Positions 25,201 through 52,165 of a stretch of 64,000 nt of DNA are shown piece after piece. Position 1 is the first letter of the stretch; the number at the start of each line of letters is the position of its first letter. The position numbers and the translations under genes are program-made. Origin of the DNA: Crotophaga sulcirostris (Eukaryota; Chordata; Aves; Cuculiformes; Crotophagidae); the NCBI GenBank assembly GCA_013397455.1, contig VYZB01000521.1, positions 1-64,000 on the forward strand. Reading direction: 5' to 3'. The notes beneath the pieces were generated by a model. It had not been told where the DNA came from. It did no database searches and worked only from the letters and a program-made list of their open reading frames with translations.

Positions 25201-26644
25201 GCAAAACTTTAAAAAAACTGCAAAAAATAAACCCAGCCTGCTACTGAAACCAGAAATCATAGAAGCATAGAACTACCTGAGTTGGAAGGGACTCACAAGG
25301 ATGTTCGAGTCCAACTCCTGTCCCTGCATAGGACAACCCCAACATTCACACCATGTGTCTGACGGCATTGTCCAAATGCTTCTTGAGTATTGTCAGGCTC
25401 GGCACTGTTACTGATTCCCTGGGGAGCTGTTCCAGTGCTCCACCACCCTCTGGGTGAAGAACCCTTTCCTAACATCCAACCTAACCCTCCCCTGACACAT
25501 CTCCCTGCCATTCCCTTGAGTCCTATCACTGGTCACCAAAGAGAAGAGATCAGCACCTGCTCCTCCCTTGTGAGGAAACAGTAAACAGCTATGAGGTCCC
25601 CTCTCAGTCTCCTCTTCTCCAGGCTGAACAGTCCGAGTGACTTCAGCCACTCCTCATACGATTTCTCCTCTAGACCCTTCGCCAGCTGTGTGGCCCTGCT
25701 CTGGACACCCTCCAGTAGTTTGAGGTCCAATATGTTTGCAAACACATAAATATTTTGACACGCTTACTTTAATTAGTAAAATCAAAACAAAAGCATGCAA
25801 CAGCAATGCTCTTACTGTGTATTCTGATTTGCAGTTCCAACCAGACTGTCTTGTGCAAGTCTAGGTCATTCAACATTAATCAGCCACGAGCAAGTGCCAG
25901 GACAGTTCTCTGAGTACAGCAGGGAAGGAATATATTGCCATCATCAAAAGTTACTTTGAGGATGGGATTTTTTTTGTATCGGACTACTTTGTTGCTTTTG
26001 CACCAGCATAAAAGGTGTAGGAAAAAGAAAATGGAACATACTTTCAAACTATTTCTATCAAAAGGGCCAATTGGTCAGAAACAGGCATGAGAATAAGTTG
26101 AAATTGGTAAACATACATCACTGAATCTGCACTAATTTACATGAGCTGAGCAAACAGCCCATTGACTTCAGAGAAATTTGGGGTGCATAGCTGAAGGCAC
26201 ACACCAGTCCGATTTTGATCACTGACCCTGGCAGTTGATAAGAACCACAGATTTCTTGTGGCCACAACTCAATTGCGAGTATGAACAGCACTAATATGCA
26301 GAAGTCTATAAAAAAAAGACAGATTCAGTGCTTTAGGCACGACCCACATCAAACCAACAGCAACCTGCACTCTTAGTGGGAAATTCCAGACCCCTCAGTC
26401 TCATGCAGCAAAGAAGTGAGTAATTTTAAATTAATGGGATTTATGGCCACACTTACCTGATTTAGTTAACAGGAAAAGGCTTATTTGTATACTTAAAGTT
26501 AAGCATAATTTAGTAAAACTAGAACTATAAATTTCCATGCAACTATGACAACAGTTGCATGAGAAATTGTATTTGACATTTCTGCCTTTTAAAAATATAT
26601 ATTTCATATGTTTTTAATATCTTACTTTTCTTTAAAAGAGCCAT
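13123..26644 (-). CDS. GLT8D2: Glycosyltransferase 8 domain-containing protein 2, complete, nine coding exons
   Basis: A type II membrane protein of the GT8 family. The family transfers sugars from nucleotide donors with a retaining mechanism, but no substrate is firmly established for GLT8D2. Exons in transcript order: 26626-26644, 24633-24728, 23293-23461, 21598-21715, 19513-19597, 16697-16809, 15629-15795, 14080-14192, 13123-13295. They total 1053 nt, 350 aa plus stop (human 349). Residues ~8-25 form one hydrophobic membrane segment after MALLKK. The GT8 domain runs ~49-335, with [14 protein letters not shown] near its start, the metal-binding DXD as LDDDIIVQG (Asp156-158), and the C-terminal GT8 motif [12 protein letters not shown] potential N-glycosylation site lies in VIVANMTEW. 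The start ATG is four bases into its exon plus two, just after a CAG acceptor, so at least one noncoding 5' exon lies further right. Orthology is certain; biochemical function is not. Confidence 0.97.
14080..14192 (-). CDS. GLT8D2: GLT8D2 coding exon 8
   Basis: Acceptor TTTTGCAG, donor GTAAGT. Encodes [20 protein letters not shown] and [17 protein letters not shown], near-identical to human. Confidence 0.95.
15629..15795 (-). CDS. GLT8D2: GLT8D2 coding exon 7
   Basis: Acceptor ATTCTTAG, donor GTATGT. Encodes [20 protein letters not shown] and then [20 protein letters not shown] and [12 protein letters not shown]. The FNPGV turn and the NMT sequon are conserved. Confidence 0.95.
16068..16265. 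mobile_element. Nonautonomous hAT-type DNA transposon with terminal inverted repeats
   Basis: The left end reads CAGGGGTGTCAAATTCA. The right end reversed reads CAGTGGTGTCAAACTTA; 14 of 17 bases match. Flanks CTCTAAAC and TGCTAAAT share a CTAAA core, consistent with a degraded 8-bp target duplication. The inside is ~200 bp without coding potential, and CAGGGGTGTCAAA-type ends are typical of hAT/Charlie-like elements. It lies in GLT8D2 intron 6, in the 902-bp stretch between exons 15629-15795 and 16697-16809. Confidence 0.75.
16697..16809 (-). CDS. GLT8D2: GLT8D2 coding exon 6
   Basis: Acceptor TACTCAG, donor GTAAGT. Encodes [26 protein letters not shown] and then a more variable stretch ending VRSVGMQ. 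Confidence 0.95.
17677..18106 (-). repeat. CR1 LINE 3' fragment
   Basis: Starts AGAATCATAGAATGATTTGAG, then TTGGAAGGGACCCACAAGG, GCATTGTCCAAACGCTTCTTG and CTGGGGAGCTGTTCCAGTGC, ending near TTCTAGACCCTTGTCTG. It is a leftward, 5'-truncated CR1 in a GLT8D2 intron, the same subfamily as the copy at 25256-25740. Confidence 0.92.
19513..19597 (-). CDS. GLT8D2: GLT8D2 coding exon 5 (DXD motif)
   Basis: Acceptor TTTAATAG, donor GTAAGC. Encodes [20 protein letters not shown] then LDDDIIVQ. The triple Asp (156-158) is the metal and nucleotide-sugar site of the GT-A fold and is intact. Confidence 0.96.
19834..20395 (-). repeat. CR1 LINE fragment, other subfamily
   Basis: CACAGAATAACAGAAACATTTAGGTTG followed by GGTCTTTTGAGATCATC, then GCTCCAGCATTTGATCACCC, CTCTTCTCCAGGCTGAAAAG and ACTCCAGTTGCAGCCTCACG: 3'-terminal and upstream CR1 text in leftward orientation. 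An A-rich insertion sits near 20025-20060. Confidence 0.88.
20509..21235 (-). repeat. Ancient CR1 (reptile-type) LINE fragment
   Basis: ACATAAGAACAACCATACAGACTCAGACC is the decayed head of the old CR1 3' end common in turtles and crocodiles. Later blocks also fit that consensus as I recall it: GCCTTTAGTTCTTGCATTG, GTAGACCTCTACTAT and CATCTGATTTGCTTTTCTAAC. Heavily diverged, so older than the avian CR1 copies nearby. Confidence 0.6.
21598..21715 (-). CDS. GLT8D2: GLT8D2 coding exon 4
   Basis: Acceptor TATCACAG, donor GTGAGT. Encodes [20 protein letters not shown] then [19 protein letters not shown]. Confidence 0.95.
22420..22725 (-). repeat. Possible ancient CR1 fragment
   Basis: Contains GAATTTCATAACATTTTAC and then TAATGAACTGGATGGGAAAAATTCCCTGTGGAACCCCAC, resembling the part of old CR1 consensus around 'CCCTGGGGGACCCCACT'. 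Diverged; identification is from recall of the pattern only. Confidence 0.4.
23293..23461 (-). CDS. GLT8D2: GLT8D2 coding exon 3 (start of GT8 domain)
   Basis: Acceptor TCTTATAG, donor GTATGT. Encodes an acidic stem ([11 protein letters not shown]), then [20 protein letters not shown] and [16 protein letters not shown], the first beta-strand of the GT-A fold. Confidence 0.95.
24633..24728 (-). CDS. GLT8D2: GLT8D2 coding exon 2 (membrane anchor)
   Basis: Acceptor TTTCAG, donor GTAAAT. Encodes [20 protein letters not shown] and then a stem [11 protein letters not shown]. The hydrophobic run is the single signal-anchor. Confidence 0.93.
25256..25740 (-). repeat. CR1 LINE 3' fragment
   Basis: Starts AATCATAGAAGCATAGAAC, then TTGGAAGGGACTCACAAGG and TGGGGAGCTGTTCCAGTGCT, then CTCTTCTCCAGGCTGAACAG and CTCTGGACACCCTCCAGTAG. 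Leftward, in the intron between GLT8D2 coding exons 1 and 2. It parallels the copy at 17677-18106 block by block. Confidence 0.93.
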
Positions 26645-26649
26645 GTGTC
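26626..26649 (-). CDS. GLT8D2: GLT8D2 start exon
   Basis: Acceptor TTCCAACAG at the right edge, five untranslated bases, then ATG at 26644-26642 and the codons MALLKK plus one base; donor GTAAGA. Human starts MALLRK, so the start is secure. Confidence 0.88.
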
Positions 26650-27187
26650 CTGTTGGAAGAGAGCCGTGATCTGTGGTAAAATAAAAATAAAAATTTAAAA
26701 ACAAGAGAGAAAAATCATTAATGCTAGTAGTGAATACTAGTTAGTTACTTTAGGGACAAGATTTCCACTGTCAGTTTTTAGTGTTGATCTGATAACAGTA
26801 AATCTGAAATCTATGCAAAAACTTCTTTTGGAATAAATAACTAATATGCTGGTCTACAATTATTACATATCTTAATTTAAGCTACAATTTTGGGGGAAAG
26901 AACAGCATTTTAATAAATTCCATCCAATCTCCTACATCAGTAATAATTGACATTCTTAAAAATATTTTTAAATAATGTGCAAGTAAGTTTTAAAACTTCC
27001 ACTGATGCAATTTGTAAATATATTTACATTTATCTCTGATCTCACTTAAACCTTAATAACAATTACAAATACTAATCTCTGGCTGGAGTATGTTCCCAAG
27101 CATATGGGAATCTTATACTGGACCATTGTCTTTCAGATCCTCGGAAAAGTTTGGAGCAATAGTAAAAATATTTTCTAACAGCAGTAA

Positions 27188-27217
27188 GGGTGTGTGTGCG
27201 GGTGTGTGTGTGTGTGC
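27188..27217. repeat. (TG)n microsatellite
   Basis: Interrupted GT dinucleotide run (GTGTGTGTGCGGGTGTGTGTG) about 30 bp long upstream of GLT8D2. Confidence 0.85.
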
Positions 27218-29524
27218 AGTGTAGCTTGTATTTAAACACACTATTTGCAATGCCAAAGAAAATCAGGTAGCCCTCCCTAAAATTGTACATCTAAACCAGG
27301 CCAAATAGTGGCCATGACATTATGCTTGAGAGGACAGAACATAACCCCTAGAATACAGGATAAAGGGAAATACAACATTTGCTTTAATTCTGGACCCAAA
27401 ACTACTGTTTATGAAATAATCAAGTAAAAATCAGTAAAAAACAGCATCAGAAGTTGGGGGGATGGGGCGGAATACAACTGTATGAAAAATACAACAGCAT
27501 GATCTAACTTTTATGCTAAGGTAGCTGTATATAGGACAGAAACCAATTTTTCCTGTTTTCATACATACAGATACGGACACATTGCAGCATAGATAAGGAT
27601 ATAAAATGGTTTCTATGCACATATAAAAATGAAGTTTATTCCAACTCCTTGAGAAGACAGATGGAACAGCAAGAATTCCAGAAACCTGAGTCACAAAACT
27701 GACTGCTTCTCATTGGTCAATGCCCAAATTGAGGCGGCATCCTAAATCAGTCTCTATTTGAACTAACAAAATAAATGACAAAAAAAAAAATTAAAACCTA
27801 AGATGTGGCTTTGTTTACAAACCACATATATTCACATCTATTTAGGTCCCGACAGATGATCTAATCATAGTTAGAGGAGTATTTCTGAAAGTTCTTTTTC
27901 ATCCACAGTGCTTATCTACATTCCAGCCGCCCAGTCCCTTCATGTGGCATTGATTTACACAGAGAGGAAATCAAGCTTATTGGTCAAAAAAAAAACCAAA
28001 AACCCACTGCTGAGAAAGTTCTCTCTCATGCATTATGCACCAATATTATTTTCTTATCTATTTAAAAAGTTTACTCATTTAGGTAAACAGAGAGACAACA
28101 GAACTCGCTACACTCTTGAGGTAACTTTCTAACACCACTTTCGCTAATTGCAATCTTCCACTGATTTCCGTAGAGCTGGCTGCCACCTTTTAATTAACAT
28201 TTTTAATGATAGTCATGAACAATACTGAAGATCACTGCAAGATAAAAGCTGGATAGCCACAGCTTCATAATAGCTTCAGAAATGAGTAAATCAACATAAA
28301 CTGAACCACATTTTAAACTTCAAAATCCAAACTCAGACAGATCCTCATACAAGTTCAAATTAAAAACTACTGCATTCCTAAGCTTCAGAAAATCAGATCC
28401 ACTACCTACTGACTTTTAAGGAAAGAGAGGAATATTTGTTCTCCTGCAAATATTTATTCAAATTTTCCGGACTGTAGACATTAATTCCTGGAACTTGGCA
28501 GTCCCTGACTCAGTTGCCAAACCCTGCAACAAAATGAGGGGCTGCAGAAGGGAAAGCTCAGAAACAGTGACATTACTGCTCAGATATTTCCTCCTTAATT
28601 AGTCTTTTTACCTCTTTAAAGCAGCACAGTATTCGGTACTCCTCTCTCCTGAAGAGCTGTAGAGGTATTTACTTGGATCCTAGATAGCCCACAGCTGTAA
28701 GCACTCTTGCCAAAGCTTCCTTGACCATCATCCTCCTTTGAAGTCCCCCGCGCAAGGGCCTTACAGGGCACAGTAACAGTTTTAAGATTCAATTCCTTTT
28801 TCAAACTCTTCAAAGTTTACTTTGGAGTTGTGCTGGTTTTCTTTTCTTCCTCTGCTGCTGAGGAATAGCACAGGATCCAGACGCCGCACTGGAGGAATGA
28901 GAGCCCATAAACCACTTCCAGATGTGCAGAATGATGATGCAGCCCCAGATCTGGCAAACTTGCCTCAGAGCTTCAGCTAGCAGATTGCAAACAAATCCCA
29001 TAAGACAAAAAGTCTTAAGGGGTGGGGGAAAGAGAAGGAAACAAACCCTGCCAGAAGTTACTTTAACAGTCTAGTTGTAGGTTAGGTTTCTAGTCATTAT
29101 TTACGGTAAACGTGAACAGATAACAAGTGTGCAAGAGCCAAACAACAACATGTCAAAGTCAAACTGAAAGCTGGAGTTTTCCCAGCGTCTGTTTGCAGAG
29201 TTCTTGTCAGTTGAAAGCTAAAGGAAACTTGCAAAATTCAACTCTGAACATGCATCTTGACTTGAATCACTTAATTTCCGAATCTTTGAGCAGTTAAGAG
29301 AATCTAAATCTACGGATTTGGATTGGAATCAAAGGCATCTTACATCAAGGTAACCAACACATGTTAATACTCTGCCTCCTAAGCTCTCCTGGAATGCTTT
29401 TGCAGTTTTATTTCTACATGAACTCTTTTACTCAAATTCTCTCCCTCCCTTCTAGGATCGTCCCTTCTATATGATAAAACACTCCTGTCACAAGACTTGC
29501 TCAAGTACTGAGAGGAAATAACAC

Positions 29525-29546
29525 CAACAATAATAATAATAATAAA
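29525..29546. repeat. (AAT)n microsatellite
   Basis: Run of about seven AAT units (AACAATAATAATAATAAT...). Confidence 0.85.
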
Positions 29547-30224
29547 TTCCAAACTATTTTTCATGAGTTTAGCATAAGGCAGTGCAAAACTTATGAGGGG
29601 TATTCAGTCAAGGTTTTAAAAAACTAAGTGTTCAAAATGAAGATTGTTGTTCTGTTTACAGGACTAGAAATGTGGGGTTTCAACAGTCTCAAACATGCCA
29701 TATCACTATTATCTGAATCTGATTTTGTACAGAAATCCATCTTTTGGAGATCTGCCTGAGGGAAAAATAAACGAAGAGTTATAGTTACGTGTTTCACGTA
29801 GACGGATGAAGTATTACAACTTTTTTCTGTCCTAAGAGTATTGTGTAAACTGTATTAAGTTCATGTTCATCAAAATCATTCTGTTCCTCTCCTTTCTATG
29901 TGCATCCTGAGCAGATCCAAGATGCATGCAGCTGAATGAGACTGCAGCATTGGGAGCACATGCTTCACCTGCCAGCAGCCCCTGGATTCCTGGCAACCCA
30001 GCAGCACCTTCTCTGGATTTCCCTCAGCCTTATGCATTTATACTCTCATTTAACATCCTCCCTCACACAGGAAAGAGAGCAGCTTCTGTCCTGCAGAACA
30101 AGGCCTTCGGGTTTACTCAGATCATCCGCTTGTTCACCGTAGAACTGAAACCTTGGTTTCTAATCTCAGCCTTTGGTGTTTAAACCAGCAATTCACTGCT
30201 TGCTCAGGCGTTTCAAGGCAGCAT

Positions 30225-30357
30225 CTGCCACTTGCAAGTTAAAAAAAAACAAACCCCAAACCTGCAACTTGCAAGTTAACACCCCCCCCAAAACTGCCAC
30301 TTGCAAGTTAAAAACCAAAACGCTGCCACTTGCAAGTTAAAAATACACCCCTGCCAC
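30225..30357. repeat. Minisatellite with palindromic core
   Basis: Four copies of CTGCCACTTGCAAGTTA (one with CAAC) at 30225, 30262, 30294 and 30323, plus a partial CTGCCAC at 30351. Spacing is 37, 32, 29 and 28 bp with A- and C-rich spacers of varying length. Each unit holds the perfect palindrome ACTTGCAAGT. It lies just left of the assembly gap. Confidence 0.9.
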
Positions 30358-30433
30358 ACATTTCCACAGGTGCGAAGGCAGAGCTGGGGACCCCAAACTG
30401 CACAGCACACCTGTGGTGACTCGAGCTTGGAAT

Positions 30434-30485
30434 CACAGAATGGTTTGGGTTGGAAGGGACCTTAAAGATCATCCAGTTCCACCCC
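30434..30485 (-). repeat. CR1 LINE 3' end, cut by assembly gap
   Basis: AATCACAGAATGGTTTGGGT, then TTGGAAGGGACCTTAAAGATC and CAGTTCCACCCC: the reversed CR1 3' end running straight into the N block. Confidence 0.93.
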
Positions 30486-31105
30486 NNNNNNNNNNNNNNN
30501 NNNNNNNNNNNNNNNNNNNNNNNNNNNNNNNNNNNNNNNNNNNNNNNNNNNNNNNNNNNNNNNNNNNNNNNNNNNNNNNNNNNNNNNNNNNNNNNNNNNN
30601 NNNNNNNNNNNNNNNNNNNNNNNNNNNNNNNNNNNNNNNNNNNNNNNNNNNNNNNNNNNNNNNNNNNNNNNNNNNNNNNNNNNNNNNNNNNNNNNNNNNN
30701 NNNNNNNNNNNNNNNNNNNNNNNNNNNNNNNNNNNNNNNNNNNNNNNNNNNNNNNNNNNNNNNNNNNNNNNNNNNNNNNNNNNNNNNNNNNNNNNNNNNN
30801 NNNNNNNNNNNNNNNNNNNNNNNNNNNNNNNNNNNNNNNNNNNNNNNNNNNNNNNNNNNNNNNNNNNNNNNNNNNNNNNNNNNNNNNNNNNNNNNNNNNN
30901 NNNNNNNNNNNNNNNNNNNNNNNNNNNNNNNNNNNNNNNNNNNNNNNNNNNNNNNNNNNNNNNNNNNNNNNNNNNNNNNNNNNNNNNNNNNNNNNNNNNN
31001 NNNNNNNNNNNNNNNNNNNNNNNNNNNNNNNNNNNNNNNNNNNNNNNNNNNNNNNNNNNNNNNNNNNNNNNNNNNNNNNNNNNNNNNNNNNNNNNNNNNN
31101 NNNNN
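30486..31105. other. Assembly gap (620 N)
   Basis: Unresolved sequence between a truncated CR1 and GC-rich duplicated DNA. Open frames that cross it are artefacts. It is the most likely place for HCFC2 exon 1 and promoter, since exon 2 at 33653 starts mid-codon in the first kelch repeat and no readable sequence encodes the missing N-terminus. Confidence 0.95.
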
Positions 31106-31106
31106 T

Positions 31107-31900
31107 CCAGTCGCCGGTGGCACCGACCTCCTCACAGCGAGGGGGTCGCTCCCTTCCGCCCCCAGGCACCTTTGCCGAGATCATTTTCCCCAGAAAGGAG
31201 CATTAACCCCACAACATCAGCCAGGGCGCAGCGCTGCCCCAGGGAGACCCAGGCTTCCTTCTCCCCCCGCTCCCCCCGTTTTTCTCTGGTGTCCTGTGAA
31301 GGGACTCGAGGGAAGGGCAGGAAGATTTTCTAGGGGAGGTTAATGTTGGATATTAGGAAAAGGTTCTTCGCCCGAGGGTGGTGGAGCACTGCAACAGCTC
31401 CCCAGGGAAGCAGTCAGCGCTTCAAGCCTGACACTATTCAAGGGACGTTTTACAAAGCCCTCAGACACATGGTGTGAATGCTGGGGTTGTCCTGTGCGGA
31501 GGAAGGAGTTGGACTCGATGATCTTTGTGGGTCCCTTCCAACTCAGCCCATTCTATGGTTTCGGCTCCAGACAGCTCTGCAGCCAGAGCGCAGCCCGCCC
31601 ACAGCGCCCAGCCGAGCCCCCGCCGGGAGTCAGGGGGGAACAGGAGCCTCAGGGGCTTTTCCCTCGCCGAAATGGGGGGCGGAGAGAGGTGGGGGGCAGC
31701 GGTGGGGCTGTCACATCTCCAGCCACCGGAGGCGTCGACCTCCTTACAGCTAGGGGATCGGTCCCTTCCACCCCCCGAGCTTCGGCCCCAGGCAGCTTTG
31801 CAGCCAGGAGACAGCGCCCCCGCCGCCGCACACAGCCCCCCCGAGCCGGGAATCCCGAGGGAAGAGCCCCCGAGCCTCCTGTTCGCCTGCCGGGAATCCC
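31107..31900. repeat. GC-rich duplicated blocks
   Basis: Two pairs of related blocks. 31107-31175 and 31719-31800 share CCAG..GCCGG, CGACCTCCT.ACAGC and TCCCTTCC. 31560-31680 and 31781-31900 share TTCGGC.CCAG.CAGCT.TGCAGCCAG and then GCCGGGA. A CR1 (31331-31557) separates the first block from the rest. Family unknown; read as a GC-rich low-copy tandem repeat that may continue into the gap. Confidence 0.6.
31331..31557 (+). repeat. CR1 LINE 3' fragment
   Basis: GTTGGATATTAGGAAAAGGTTC, then GTGGTGGAGCACTGCAACAG, ACACATGGTGTGAATGCTGG and GGGTCCCTTCCAACTCAG, ending CATTCTATGG. Rightward orientation, inserted among GC-rich blocks. Confidence 0.92.
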
Positions 31901-32260
31901 GCTGGGCTCTCGGCTGGGCGCTGGCTTCAAAGCTGCCTGGAGCCGAAATGTGTGTGTCCAGTACGCCTGGCTGAGGGATCTTCCGGGGCAGCGCTGTGTC
32001 CTGGTTGATGTTGTGGGGTTACTGCTCCTTTCTAGGGAAAGGGACGTTGGAAAAAAATCCCCCTGCGCGCCTCGCGTCTGTTCTGCTTTGCCAGCCCCTC
32101 GGCCTGGGCTGCGGAGTCTCTGCCCTGGCAGGTCTTGGCGGAACGACTGGAGACTGGGTTAGCCCCCCCCCTCCACTGTCTACATCCCGCTTCTTCCCTC
32201 TGGTGGCAGCTCCCGAGAGCTGAACGCGCTGAAATGGAAATGCTGGTTAGAAAAGTGAAC
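31558..32260. promoter_or_regulatory. HCFC2: CpG-rich region, probable HCFC2 promoter island or its downstream part
   Basis: About 700 bp of high GC with frequent CG dinucleotides, then an abrupt shift to AT-rich sequence near 32300. It sits between the gap and HCFC2 exon 2. No kelch-type coding is present, so it is either promoter or early intron 1. Several open frames here are explained by GC content. Confidence 0.5.
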
Positions 32261-49254
<16,994 letters not shown>

Positions 49255-50266
49255 AAACAACATAATAAATCTCAAGTTTCGAATGTAGTGTTTAATGTAA
49301 CTCTTGTACTATTTGTAAATGCTACAAATATTTTATTTTTGCATTGTTTTTATCTCAAAAATATATAACCTTTTTTATGTTTGAAACATCAGCGTTATGC
49401 AGCCTTTCTCAGGTTTGAGTACCATATAGAAACTATATTGAAGACAGCAGGATGGAGGACAATACTGTATCCATTAGCTCTTTTTGGTAGTGATAGTTAA
49501 AGCATAAAAATACACATTTTCAAATTAAAAATGAATTAAAAAATTGGCACATACAGTAGTGTTTGAGCTAGGGTCCCTATTATTGCTACAGATCTTGAAT
49601 AGCTAATTCATAAGATTTGGTATATAAGCAAATTCTGGTTGATTTTAGTTCCTTATACCACATTCTTCGTTGTGGTGCCTGAGTACAAGGCAAAAATTTC
49701 CGGTTATTATATAGTAACTTAAATTGTATAAATATTTTAATATATACTTTTTTTGTAAAGAAATGATTTTTCTACTATTTGTAACGAATATCTCAATCTT
49801 AAAAGATATCCCCATAAGATTTAAAAGGAAAAAGATAAACTTAATCATTTCTCTTATTACAAAATAACCCTAAATTGATTGTAAATGCACTACTAATGTT
49901 TAGAACTATCCTTTTGTAGTTGTACAAATCTTAAACTTGTAAATACCAATGTTTACAAGAGACCGTTCTGGTCTTGTATTAAAACTTCCATGAGATTCAT
50001 TCTCTTTTTTTTTTTTTTTTAAATCCATATGCTTTGCTTTTAGCATATGCTTGCTTTTTGCACTAATAATAACTTACCTCATTCCTGTGTTTGTAATCAC
50101 TTGTGTTGCTTCCATAATGTTTCTGTAAAGCTTCAATCTGAAAATTTTAACCAAAGTTTAGAATACATGGTAAGCAATTTTGCACATATTACATGGCAAC
50201 TTTCAACATATTTATTACAGTTAATCTTCTTAAGTGCTTGTTTGCTTTACCAGTATATTCTACCAA

Positions 50267-50304
50267 TCAAGTTCAGTATCTCCCTGTCAAGTTCAGTATC
50301 TCCC
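50267..50304. repeat. Short tandem duplication
   Basis: TCAAGTTCAGTATCTCCCTG is followed directly by TCAAGTTCAGTATCTCCCTT in the HCFC2 3'UTR. Two near-perfect 20-bp copies. Confidence 0.85.
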
Positions 50305-52159
50305 TTTTACTATGCATAGTTTTACATTAACTAGCTAGCTGATAAATTCAACAAGCATTACTTCTAGGAATAGGTTGATCCATTCCTATGCTAAAAGAAA
50401 ACAATTGTTCACAGTAGTGAAATAAAGGTAAACATTTTAAATGCTATTTATGTATCTATATATACACGTATGTTTACCAAAGTGTAGAGGAAAATGGCTG
50501 AGTTGGACAAGGTCACTAGGTGAATAGATTGAGGCATCTAAATAAGATATATTTTAAAATACAATCTAAATTATCTACTGTGCAATGAAGCTTATACTTT
50601 GCACTTTAATTTTGCCCCGAATGCCAAAAGACTGTACATCAAGGTAGAATTTCTTGCCTCTGCCAGTTAGATTTGTTTTAAGAGGGTTTGTAAATATATA
50701 AAATAAATGATGTGCCTGGTTTGGTGGGAGAAGTATCACTAAAACGCTAGAGATTTTGCAGCTCAAGGAATCCAGAGCGGATTTAATAGCCAAGTTTTAG
50801 CTACCCTGAAAATCAGGGGTGTAATGGAAGTGCTGATACAGCCTTAATTATTGCAACACAGCACATGCTATAATAGTATATAAAAAAAGTGCTGGGGACC
50901 ATAAATCGCTATAATAGTGTTAATTGTGGCACAGGAGTAAAACGTGGTTTTGCTCCAGAGAAAAATCTTGTGTTTATGACAATGACGGACATCCCAGATT
51001 CACTTTAAACAGTGTTTATATAGTATGAATGTATAGGACTTTTCCTGAAGTTAAATGGCTTTAAAATATTTGTGTTTTAATGGTCCATTTCATCAGGTAT
51101 GATCTCACTACCAATACTGTCTGATAACAAAAATACTATACACACGAACTGTTAACTAGAAGAATAGAACTTGGTTTTTCTTACTAGTACTGTGAAAGAA
51201 GCCTTTAGAGAAAACACTTGTGGCTTTTATTTTGTTGGTTGGTAGCTGTGATTGTAGAGTTGTTATTTAAGAATAAAATCTCTTGGGTATGTCTGGGTGG
51301 AGTTTTTTTGCACTTGGTTTCACATGCTTTGCACAATTTCTTTTTCAGTGGGTATGTCACAACTACCAAAGGGTAAAGCTATGGGGTTTGCAATGAAAGT
51401 GTAATTTTCTTGTAAGTGTGCTTTCTTCAGCTGACCTGACATAGGAGGTTACTTTTTGTTCAAACTGGGTGATGTTGGATAGATCATATGCAAGTCTTCA
51501 GTTCCTCATAGTTTTACTTTAAAATGAAATTGTGGCACACGCTGTAAAATACACTCTGTGGTCTGTTTTTAGGACTGTATTTATAATGTCTAAATCCCAC
51601 CTGTTTGCCTATCGACTAGATATCTGACAAATATTGATTGTTCAGTTTTCAATTCCTTTGGAAGACTGTTGACATCAGCTCTTTGAGAATCTGTGTTATC
51701 CATTTATTTCATATCTCGCTAAAGGACACATAACGGAAGCAGAAATCTATCAGGTGACAGTATCCATATTGTAGAAGTGTCTAGGTTTACTAAACTCCTG
51801 GGGGAAGCTGTGACTGTGCAAGCATAGGACAGTTGTGCCAGTTAGGGCAGACACGGCTACAGCTTCCTCTTAAGAATGTTCTTGTGAAAGTGGAAATGAA
51901 GTGAACAGTAACCTACACTTTGTGTTTTCCAAGTAATTATAGCAATATCTTTTGAATGTAGTTTGGAGTAGAGCACATGATCATGCCATAGACTCTGAAG
52001 ATATAATAAGTATTACTGTTGTTATCTGATATTTCAGGATAGCAAATTTGACGTGAACTTAGTCTTACAGCCTGTTACTTAATGACCTCTACCAGGAAAC
52101 TGACATTTTGTACAATTAAAGTTGATCAGTCTTATTTCAAAGCATTGTTTGTTCTTTGT

Positions 52160-52165
52160 AATAAA
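52160..52165 (+). terminator. HCFC2: Probable distal HCFC2 polyadenylation signal
   Basis: AATAAA followed by a GT-rich stretch (AGTGGTTGTCC). It is the last good plus-strand signal before GC-richer intergenic DNA. Confidence 0.5.

Larger units (their letters stand above)
26650..30224. other. Upstream flank of GLT8D2 without visible coding exon
   Basis: About 3.6 kb of AT-rich sequence. GLT8D2 needs at least one noncoding 5' exon here or further right, because the start exon begins at a splice acceptor. A possible donor (AGAG|GTAAAA on the minus strand, near 28614) could end such an exon, but nothing proves it. Also present: a (TG)n tract and an AAT microsatellite. No CpG island is seen next to GLT8D2. 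Confidence 0.5.

Noticed and set aside
26457..26560. Possible extra GLT8D2 exon ending at a strong donor (ATCAG|GTAAGTG on the minus strand)
   Set aside because: It would lie between the start exon and exon 2, which already join in frame exactly as in human, and no good acceptor or conserved coding was seen.
30308..31343. Open frames of 240-306 codons across the gap
   Set aside because: Most of their length is N; they are artefacts of translating the gap.
31494..32162. 222-codon frame and overlapping frames in the GC-rich region
   Set aside because: High GC makes stops rare. The product is Arg/Pro/Gly-rich, crosses duplicated blocks, starts within a CR1 and shows no kelch or other domain.
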